This document shows positions 15,225 to 21,912 of a stretch of 23,448 nt of DNA, piece after piece. The DNA comes from an uncultured Bacilli bacterium. GTDB taxonomy: Bacteria > Bacillota_I > Bacilli_A > RF39 > UBA660. The DNA lies in the NCBI GenBank assembly GCA_947629195.1, contig CANRCS010000004.1:1-23448 (forward strand), in the 5' to 3' direction. Both the position numbers and the translations under genes were made by a program. The stretch's first letter is position 1, and each line of letters starts with the position of its first letter. The notes under the pieces are model-generated. The model had not been told where the DNA came from. It searched no databases and saw only the letters and a program-made list of their open reading frames with translations.

Positions 15225-16235
15225 TCACACCTTTATTTTCATAACCTTTTTTACTAACAATATATATGTAATAAAAATTACAATAATTAGACCACTAATA
15301 ATTAATCCATAAGTAGTAGATACAAGTGGTATAAAATATTCTGGATTAAGTAAGAATATTACAAAGAAAATAATGAATGGAGTTGCAGTTAAAAACTTAA
15401 ACATAACATTCGCACTTGCAGTTAAAGTTTTTAATTCTATTCTCAATTTTCTTCTATTGAATACAGATTTTTCAATTGTTGAAAATACCCTTACAATATC
15501 CCCCCCTGTTTTATTTAAAATAGATAGTGATGCAGAAATATATCTTGCATCTTCTGTATTTATTCTTCTAGCAAACCTATCAAATGCTACATCTAATGAT
15601 AAACCATAAGATATATCTAAATACATTTTTTTAAATTCTTCTCCTACGGATCCTGTTAATTCATCTTTAACTACTTCTATTGCTTGCATAGTAGTTCTAC
15701 CACTTTTAAATGCATTATTCATAATCATTATAGCTTTTAACATATCATCTTCAATTTGTTTTTTTCTAAATAATTTGTTAAGTATTAAAATAATATCTAA
15801 TAAGAAATATCCAATAAGAAAAGCTACTAAAAACTGAGTTATAGTAAGAAGCTCATTTCTAATAATATTAGATATTATTAGTATTAAAATAAAGCCTACT
15901 ATAAAAATTATTTTTAATGATACAAAATCTATTGGTTTTAAATTATAAGTATCTATAACATTTACATATTTATTATATTTTTTTGATATTTTTTTAAAAA
16001 AATGAGATTTATTTAAAATTGAACTTATAGTTTTAATTATATTTCTAATTTTTTTCTCTATTAAATCAAATAATGAAAAAGTAGTGTTATCTAAAGAATC
16101 AATGCCATATTTCCCTATTCTTTTTTCCAGTTTATTTGCTCTTATAACTTTTTGTATTTCTAGTATTATAATAAATAAAATTATTACTGCAATAATCTGG
16201 AAAATTAGTAATTCGAGACTAAAAGCATTTTTCAT
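15225..16235 (-). CDS. tadB: TadB-like inner-membrane platform protein (T2SF domain)
   Basis: This is a 336-residue partner of TadC. It has an N-terminal membrane helix (about 5-25), a paired hydrophobic region near 105-150, a T2SF domain (AIMIMNNAFKSGRTTMQAIEVV to NKTGGDIVRVFSTIE), and two C-terminal helices. I start at ATG 16235 (MKNAFSLELLIFQ), because TAGGTGAT precedes it; the in-frame GTG at 16244 lies on that ribosome site. Its start follows the cpaF stop by 9 bp. Confidence 0.9.
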   Translation of the reverse strand: MKNAFSLELLIFQIIAVIILFIIILEIQKVIRANKLEKRIGKYGIDSLDNTTFSLFDLIEKKIRNIIKTISSILNKSHFFKKISKKYNKYVNVIDTYNLKPIDFVSLKIIFIVGFILILIISNIIRNELLTITQFLVAFLIGYFLLDIILILNKLFRKKQIEDDMLKAIMIMNNAFKSGRTTMQAIEVVKDELTGSVGEEFKKMYLDISYGLSLDVAFDRFARRINTEDARYISASLSILNKTGGDIVRVFSTIEKSVFNRRKLRIELKTLTASANVMFKFLTATPFIIFFVIFLLNPEYFIPLVSTTYGLIISGLIIVIFITYILLVKKVMKIKV

Positions 16236-16244
16236 TAATATCAC

Positions 16245-17573
16245 CTACTTTTCAAATATATCTGATATATCATCAATTCCTTTTGATTTTATTTTTCTAT
16301 AAACTGATGGTATATAATTATATAATACAAATTCTCCATTAACTTCTCCACTTCTAGTTAATCCTTTTTGTCTAAATGCAAAAATTTCTTGTAATTGTAA
16401 ATCATCATTTTTAATTCCTGTAATTTCTGAAATTGATGTTATTTTTCTTTTACCATCACTTAATCTTTCGATATGTACTACTATGTCTATTGCGGTACTT
16501 ATATATTCACGAATTGCTTTCATTGGTATATCAAGTCCTGCCATCATTACCATAGATTCAAGACGATTTAGTGCATCTATTGGTGAGTTAGCATGCAGTG
16601 TTGTTAAAGATCCATCATGTCCTGTATTCATCGCTTGTAACATATCAAATGCTTCTTTACCCCTTACTTCACCAACTATTATTCTATCAGGTCTCATTCT
16701 AAGAGAGTTTCTAACTAAATCACGTATTGTAATTTCATTTTGATTTTCGTAATTTTCAGTTCTTGTTTCAAGAGATATTACGTGGTTTTGCTCTAACTTT
16801 AATTCTGCAGAATCTTCAATTGTTATAATTCTCTCATCATTTGAAATAAAAGAAGATAAAATATTTAATAATGTTGTTTTCCCTGCACCAGTACCACCAC
16901 TTACTATAATATTTAATTTTGCTTCTACACACGCACATAAAAATCTAGCCATGTAAGGTGTTAATGTCCCACTTCTTAAGAAATCTTCAATATCACTCAT
17001 ATTTTTTCTAAATTTTCTTATTGTTAGAACTGGCCCTTTAAGTGATAATGGCGGAATTATTGCATTTATTCTAGAACCATCAGGAAGTCTAGAATCTACC
17101 ATAGGATTTGATGCATCAATAGTTCTTCCTAAAGGTTGTATCATTCTTTGTATAGTTCTTAAAATATGATCATCATTAATAAATGATACTGTTTCATCTT
17201 TTATAACTCTACCATCTATTTCTATATATATTTCATTTGGACTATTTACCATAATTTCTGTAATATTACCATCAGATAATAATTCTGTTATAGGACCATA
17301 TCCACTTATTTCATTTTCTATCAAATTAAAAATGTGTGCTCTTGCAAGATTAGATAAATCATATCCTTCTAGTGTTTTATTAATTTCATCATTTATATAA
17401 TCTTTTAACTTCCTATCATCAGGTATTTTATTATCTAATATATTTTGTATTATTTGATTTCTTAAATTATCTAATAAAACTTTATTTGGGAAAACATCAT
17501 AATCAGATAAAACTTTAGTTTGATTCTTAATAGGACTTATATCAAATGCTTCACTCAAACTCTTCTTAGTCAT
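16245..17573 (-). CDS. cpaF: CpaF/TadA-family secretion ATPase
   Basis: This is the 442-residue motor ATPase of a Tad pilus. The N-terminal domain (about 30-180) ends in the RLPDGSRINAI region. The RecA-like ATPase domain has Walker A SGGTGAGKTT (226-233 core), the Asp-box segment IITIEDSAEL, a Walker B neighbourhood RPDRIIVGEVRG, and the His box LTTLHANSP. The length is typical. It overlaps the tadZ-like gene by 8 bp (coupled), and GAGGGTGAC precedes ATG 17573. It powers the TadB/TadC platform encoded next. Confidence 0.96.
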   Translation of the reverse strand: MTKKSLSEAFDISPIKNQTKVLSDYDVFPNKVLLDNLRNQIIQNILDNKIPDDRKLKDYINDEINKTLEGYDLSNLARAHIFNLIENEISGYGPITELLSDGNITEIMVNSPNEIYIEIDGRVIKDETVSFINDDHILRTIQRMIQPLGRTIDASNPMVDSRLPDGSRINAIIPPLSLKGPVLTIRKFRKNMSDIEDFLRSGTLTPYMARFLCACVEAKLNIIVSGGTGAGKTTLLNILSSFISNDERIITIEDSAELKLEQNHVISLETRTENYENQNEITIRDLVRNSLRMRPDRIIVGEVRGKEAFDMLQAMNTGHDGSLTTLHANSPIDALNRLESMVMMAGLDIPMKAIREYISTAIDIVVHIERLSDGKRKITSISEITGIKNDDLQLQEIFAFRQKGLTRSGEVNGEFVLYNYIPSVYRKIKSKGIDDISDIFEK

Positions 17574-18354
17574 TAGATGTCACCCTCTTCTTTTTCTTTT
17601 CTTCAATTAAATTAATTGCCATATTTTTAAAGTTGTTAAAGTCTTTTCTTTTATTTTTTTGTATATGACTATCAAGTAATAATATTTTCCCATCTATTGT
17701 ATATCTATCTATATTTTTTATATAGAAATTTTTAGAAATCGTATAATCAATATTAGCTTTTATAATGTTTTTTATATCAAAAGTAGAAAAATAATCTTTA
17801 CCCGTATCTCTTGAATTATTATATAATATTTTATAATTTGTTATTGAATTATCATTAAAAATTGAAATTATAGATTTAGCATTTTTTAAATCTATTGGAT
17901 CATTAGTAACTAAAAATAAATTATTGTATGCTCTATCCATAATAGTTACATTTACACTATCTAAAATATGATTTGTATCTATTAATATAACATCATATCT
18001 ATTTTCTACATTATATAATAACAAATCAATATATTTACTATCGATTTTAATTGCTTGTCTTGGGTCTTTAGGGGCACATATTACATCTATATTTTCATTA
18101 TATTTATATATGTAATCATTAATATTTTTAAATTTATTATTCATCATATCATATACAATATTATATACAGTTTTCTCACTATCTAAATTTAGAGATAAAC
18201 CAATCCCACCACCATACAAATCTAAATCAAGTATTAATACTTTTTTATTTAATAAATGATACATGGCAGCTAAATTTAAAGTTGTAACTGTTTTACCTAC
18301 TCCACCTTTTGTAGAAGTAACACATATTGTTTTTGCTATTTTAATATTAGGCAT
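17566..18354 (-). CDS. tadZ: CpaE/TadZ-like MinD/ParA ATPase
   Basis: This is a 262-residue P-loop ATPase with the deviant Walker A motif STKGGVGKTVTTLN (residues 14-27), LDLDLYGGG for switch I/Walker A', and IDTNH for Walker B. It lacks the N-terminal receiver-like domain found in many CpaE/TadZ proteins, so it is the short form. In Tad systems this protein positions the pilus machine in the cell. Position between the pseudopilins and cpaF, plus overlap with cpaF, supports the role. Confidence 0.88.
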   Translation of the reverse strand: MPNIKIAKTICVTSTKGGVGKTVTTLNLAAMYHLLNKKVLILDLDLYGGGIGLSLNLDSEKTVYNIVYDMMNNKFKNINDYIYKYNENIDVICAPKDPRQAIKIDSKYIDLLLYNVENRYDVILIDTNHILDSVNVTIMDRAYNNLFLVTNDPIDLKNAKSIISIFNDNSITNYKILYNNSRDTGKDYFSTFDIKNIIKANIDYTISKNFYIKNIDRYTIDGKILLLDSHIQKNKRKDFNNFKNMAINLIEEKKKKRVTSND

Positions 18355-18363
18355 AATATCACC

Positions 18364-18747
18364 CTAACCCTTAACTATAATCTTTTTATCTTCTTTTATA
18401 TTTCCTTTATATTTTGAAACTATTTTATAATTTTTTTTACCAATTATTTTACCAAAAATACTATCTTTATATTTGGTTAATTCTATACTTAATTTATTAG
18501 TTTCAAGTTTTATATTTATTTGTTCAATTTTATTATCATTAGTTTTAATTAATTCTTCTAACTTATCTTTTATATTTTCATCATTTATATTATCTAATCC
18601 ATAATCTATGGCAATTGAATTTATGCTATCTAATTTATTAGCTTCTATATTAATAGTTGATACTTCTATTAATCCTGCAAAAATAATAATTAGTACAGGC
18701 AAAAATATTACAAACATTACTAGAGTTTGTCCCCTATTATTTTTCAT
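18364..18747 (-). CDS. TadE/TadG-like pseudopilin (second copy)
   Basis: This 127-residue protein has a short positive N-terminus, NRGQTLVMF, then one hydrophobic segment (to about residue 30) and a charged extracytoplasmic region rich in Ile, Lys and Asn. It resembles the N-terminal part of TadE/TadG pseudopilins but carries Met where the usual Glu at +5 after the cleavage Gly is expected. The gene overlaps the preceding TadE-like gene by 11 bp with only a weak ribosome site, so translational coupling is likely. A processed or anchored minor pilin is the likely role. Confidence 0.75.
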   Translation of the reverse strand: MKNNRGQTLVMFVIFLPVLIIIFAGLIEVSTINIEANKLDSINSIAIDYGLDNINDENIKDKLEELIKTNDNKIEQINIKLETNKLSIELTKYKDSIFGKIIGKKNYKIVSKYKGNIKEDKKIIVKG

Positions 18748-19081
18748 ATATTACTCTTTTAACCTCTATCTTATATGGATTATTTAAAATAATGTTTAAA
18801 CCTGGTGTTATTATATCGACTTTAGAAATTAATTTAATCATCACATATTTATCTTTTTTTTCTAATTTGTATTCTGTATTTTTATTCTCACTTTTTATAA
18901 AATGATTTATTTCATCTTCACTTTCCTTATTTTGTATCATTTTAACTACACTATCAATATTACTTTCTAAAGTATTTTTATTGTACAAAATAATACCAAA
19001 ATCAATTATAGAAAGCATTATACATAATAATACAGGTAAGATTATTACAAATTCTACTAACGCTTGCCCTTTTTTATTCAT
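18737..19081 (-). CDS. tadE: TadE-like pseudopilin
   Basis: This 114-residue protein begins MNKKGQALVEFVIILPVLL, the classic TadE N-terminus with Gly-Gln and Glu at +5, followed by one membrane helix and an approximately 80-residue exported domain. It should be processed by a prepilin peptidase; the gene just upstream encodes one. Ribosome site GGGGTGG precedes ATG 19081. A 60-bp AT-rich gap with no gene separates it from the peptidase gene. Confidence 0.85.
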   Translation of the reverse strand: MNKKGQALVEFVIILPVLLCIMLSIIDFGIILYNKNTLESNIDSVVKMIQNKESEDEINHFIKSENKNTEYKLEKKDKYVMIKLISKVDIITPGLNIILNNPYKIEVKRVIYEK

Positions 19082-19141
19082 ATTGCCACCCCTATTATTA
19101 CATTAAAATTATATCAAAAAAATAAATTTAAATAAATATAT

Positions 19142-19906
19142 TTATACAATATAATTAATTAAATCAATTAAAGAAAAGTCAGTTAGTTTAAGTAAGAGTA
19201 GCGCAATAGCAGTCAAACTTATAAATGGTCCATAAGGAACTATTGGATCTTTTTTTATTAGTAGTACTGATATTGCATAAGGAAGTGCCATAAAAGATGC
19301 TAAAAATAGAATTACTACCATAGTCTTAAATGAAAATACTAATCCAATTAGAAACATCAATTTTATATCTCCTCCACCAAGAGATTCTTTTCTAAAGATT
19401 GCATCACCTAAAATTTTTACAATATACATACCAACAAACGCAAAAACTCCATTAAATAATGATGTTAAACATGCTTGTCCACCTTTTATAAAAAATGTTT
19501 CTACAACTATTAGTATTGAACCAAGTAAAATTATTTCATCTGGTATTACCATATATTTTGTATCACTTACTATAATTATTATTAACATACTAATAAGTGT
19601 TAAAGGTATTATAATTTCTTTAGTTAAACCAAAAACTACATAAGATAGAGCAAAACAAACTCCTGTAAGTAATTCAAATAATGGATATGTAATTGATATT
19701 CTTTTTTTACATTTCCTGCATTTTCCAAGTTGAATAATGTATGATACTAATGGAATTAATTCATACCATTTTAATTTTTTCTTACATTTTGGACAATAAC
19801 TTCTAGAGTTAATAAAACTTTCTCCAACTGGTAATCTAAGTCCTACAACTTGATAAAAAGAACCTAAGACTAATCCAATTATAAAAAATACAACTACAAA
19901 ATACAT
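19142..19906 (-). CDS. pilD: Prepilin peptidase (PilD/A24 family, with N-terminal domain)
   Basis: This is a 254-residue polytopic aspartic peptidase that cleaves and usually N-methylates prepilins. It has the full N-terminal domain with the zinc tetracysteine (Cys38, Cys41, Cys63, Cys66; SYCPKC and GKCRKC), then about six more membrane helices, with the catalytic aspartates in IIVSDTKYMVIPDE and the GGGDIK motif. Tad systems usually use a shorter TadV/CpaA peptidase, so this long form is of the type IV pilus/T2SS kind. It starts 11 bp after the pilC-like gene, with TAGGAGG as ribosome site. Confidence 0.95.
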   Translation of the reverse strand: MYFVVVFFIIGLVLGSFYQVVGLRLPVGESFINSRSYCPKCKKKLKWYELIPLVSYIIQLGKCRKCKKRISITYPLFELLTGVCFALSYVVFGLTKEIIIPLTLISMLIIIIVSDTKYMVIPDEIILLGSILIVVETFFIKGGQACLTSLFNGVFAFVGMYIVKILGDAIFRKESLGGGDIKLMFLIGLVFSFKTMVVILFLASFMALPYAISVLLIKKDPIVPYGPFISLTAIALLLLKLTDFSLIDLINYIV

Positions 19907-19917
19907 ATAAAAACCTC

Positions 19918-21573
19918 CTATCCAATTTGGTTATATAAACTAAACATTGGAATAACTACTGAAAGTAATAAACCACCTACCATAAATGCTAGAAAAGCTA
20001 TCATAATAGGTTCGATAAAACTTTTCATTTGAGTAACTAAATTAGAATGTTGTTCTTGATAAAATTCTGAGACTTTATTCATCATTTTTCCAAGTTCTCC
20101 AGTTCTCTCACCTGTTAGGATCATTTCATAAGCAACTACTGGAAAAGCCCAATGATCTTTAAATGCAGTCGAAACACTTTCACCCTTAGATAAATTAGTT
20201 AAAGTATCAAATATTATCATTTTATAAATTTCATTATTTGTTATTTTACTAAGTATTTCCATACTATCTGTTATATATACATTGTGATTTAATAAAGAAC
20301 CAAATGTTTTAGTAAATGTGGCAACTTCATTGTAGATTATAATTTTCCCAAAAATAGGTATTCTCATAGTTATATATTGAACCATTGTTCTAAATAATTT
20401 TATTTTTTTATACATGAAAATAAGTATTATAATTCCTAATATTAATCCCCCAAAAACATACATCCAATAATTACCAAGAAAATCACTTACAGCTATTACA
20501 AATAAAGTTATACCTGGTATTGTTGCTTCCATATCATTATATATTTCTACAAATTGTGGAATTACAAATAACATTATAAAAGTAATAATCGCAATTGACA
20601 TTACAAATACAATTGATGGATATGTCATGGCGCTAATCATTTGTTTTCTTGTTTTTTCCATTTCTTCGTAATAATTACCCATATCATCTAAAGTATCTGC
20701 TAATTCACCTGTCATTTCTGCAGTTTTAATCATATTAATTAATAATCTAGGAAATGCATTTCCCTGTTTTTCAAGCGCATTACTAAATGATTCACCCATT
20801 ACAAGTTCATAGACGATACCTTGCAATACTTTTCTTTTATTCATCTTCTTTTCTTGTTTAGCAAATATTCTAATTGCATCTATTAATGGCAATCCAGCTT
20901 TTATATATGTAGAAAGTTGAGTTAAGAAAAATATTAATTCTTTTTTACTATATTTCGCACTCGTTAAAGAAGAACTACCATATACAAAATCTATATATTT
21001 TGAAGTCTTTATAGAATATACTTCATATCCTTCATTAATTAAAAATGAATGGACATCAACCTTAGAAAATGCATCAAATTTTCCTACTACATATTTTCCA
21101 TCTGCATCTCTTGCTTCATATATATATGTTCTTTTTTTCTCACTTTTTTCAGTTTCATCTGAATCAAATGTCATCGCAAGAGCTTCTCGTTGCATTTCCT
21201 CTTTATTCCTCTTATGTTTAGACATCCTAGAGTTTTCAAATTTATTAGAAATTATCTTAAAAATTCTCTTAATTATAGGTAATTTCCTTAATTCACTTGC
21301 CTCTTTTTCTATTTTTTTAGCTTCTCTTATTGATTTTGGACTATTAGGACCATTAACCATATATTCATCATCTTTTTTAATACTATTAGTTACTCGTAAA
21401 TCCTTAGGCTTACGTCTAAAAGCTATTGACATAAATGATATTATAGATTTAATAATATAATATATACCATAGAAAAAATGATATACAACACTATATACTC
21501 CTCTAAAAGCATTTGAAAATAGAAAGGATACAAATCTATAAAAATATATGAATATATTTAAAAACCATTTCAT
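19918..21573 (-). CDS. pilC: PilC/GspF-like inner-membrane platform protein with N-terminal extension
   Basis: This is a 551-residue T2SF protein. The canonical PilC part begins near residue 148 with YIYEARDADGKYVVGKFDA and contains two T2SF repeats (about 205-325 and 405-530), each with the GESFSNALEKQG or GESVSTAFKDH motif, and three membrane helices. Before it lie about 145 extra residues: a hydrophobic/amphipathic stretch (1-50) and a highly charged linker. Standard PilC/GspF is about 400 residues, so the extension is unusual. It is the first gene of the pilus operon; AAAGGAG precedes ATG 21573. A PilC-type platform together with a separate TadB/TadC pair in one operon implies either two machines or a hybrid. 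Confidence 0.92.
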   Translation of the reverse strand: MKWFLNIFIYFYRFVSFLFSNAFRGVYSVVYHFFYGIYYIIKSIISFMSIAFRRKPKDLRVTNSIKKDDEYMVNGPNSPKSIREAKKIEKEASELRKLPIIKRIFKIISNKFENSRMSKHKRNKEEMQREALAMTFDSDETEKSEKKRTYIYEARDADGKYVVGKFDAFSKVDVHSFLINEGYEVYSIKTSKYIDFVYGSSSLTSAKYSKKELIFFLTQLSTYIKAGLPLIDAIRIFAKQEKKMNKRKVLQGIVYELVMGESFSNALEKQGNAFPRLLINMIKTAEMTGELADTLDDMGNYYEEMEKTRKQMISAMTYPSIVFVMSIAIITFIMLFVIPQFVEIYNDMEATIPGITLFVIAVSDFLGNYWMYVFGGLILGIIILIFMYKKIKLFRTMVQYITMRIPIFGKIIIYNEVATFTKTFGSLLNHNVYITDSMEILSKITNNEIYKMIIFDTLTNLSKGESVSTAFKDHWAFPVVAYEMILTGERTGELGKMMNKVSEFYQEQHSNLVTQMKSFIEPIMIAFLAFMVGGLLLSVVIPMFSLYNQIG

Positions 21574-21660
21574 ATTTTATAACTCCTTTCATTCTTATAC
21601 CATAGATTTAGTATATCATATATAATATAAAATTAAAATACATTTTAAAAAAATACATAG

Positions 21661-21690
21661 CGAAAATCCGTGCATAAAAAGCACGGACTA
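21661..21690 (-). terminator. Probable terminator of the large secreted-protein gene
   Basis: Minus-strand TCCGTGC (21687-21681) and GCACGGA (21673-21667) form a 7-bp GC-rich stem with a T-rich loop, followed by TTTTCG. It separates the target-like gene from the pilC operon. An AT-rich stretch at 21600-21660 would hold the pilC promoter; TATACT near 21610 is a possible -10. Confidence 0.65.
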
Positions 21691-21770
21691 ATACTTGACA
21701 CGCTCAACCGAAATCTTTTGTGTGATTTATTTTCTGTTCATTTCTTGTGCATTTTGTGGGTGATGTGGGT

Positions 21771-21795
21771 ATTCCATAACCCTTGGTTATGGAAT
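21771..21795. repeat. 11-bp hairpin at the end of the variable region
   Basis: ATTCCATAACC (21771-21781) and GGTTATGGAAT (21785-21795) are perfect reverse complements around a 3-nt loop. They span the stop codon of the gene. Several diversity-generating retroelements have a short hairpin or cruciform right behind the variable region that aids homing, and the placement here matches. Confidence 0.8.
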
Positions 21796-21912
21796 TAGTA
21801 CAGAACGGAACCCGTAGGAGTTGCCAGCGAGGCCACTATTTCCGCCGGAGTAGAAAACACCTGCAACAGAACTAAAGTTGCAGTAACTCCCACGGCCGAA
21901 CCAGGGACCGTT
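21785..21912 (-). other. Putative DGR variable region (3' end of target gene)
   Basis: From GGT CCC TGG to the stop, the coding DNA abruptly becomes GC-rich: 61 of 120 bases in 21781-21900 are G or C, in an otherwise AT-rich window. Seventeen of about 40 codons end in C, including TAC, TGC, AAC, GGC, CTC and TCC side by side. That is the pattern expected from AAC codons of a template whose adenines were randomised. The protein reads GPWFGRGSYC, SSVAGVFYSGG and NSYGFRSVLIP, close to the AGVF ... GFRxxL signature of C-type-lectin variable regions. The template repeat and reverse transcriptase are not in the window, so this is inference from the target alone. Confidence 0.7.

Noticed and set aside
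21596..21770. Possible template repeat for the variable region directly downstream
   Set aside because: I compared this stretch with 21785-21912: it does not repeat the variable-region sequence, so no template is here.
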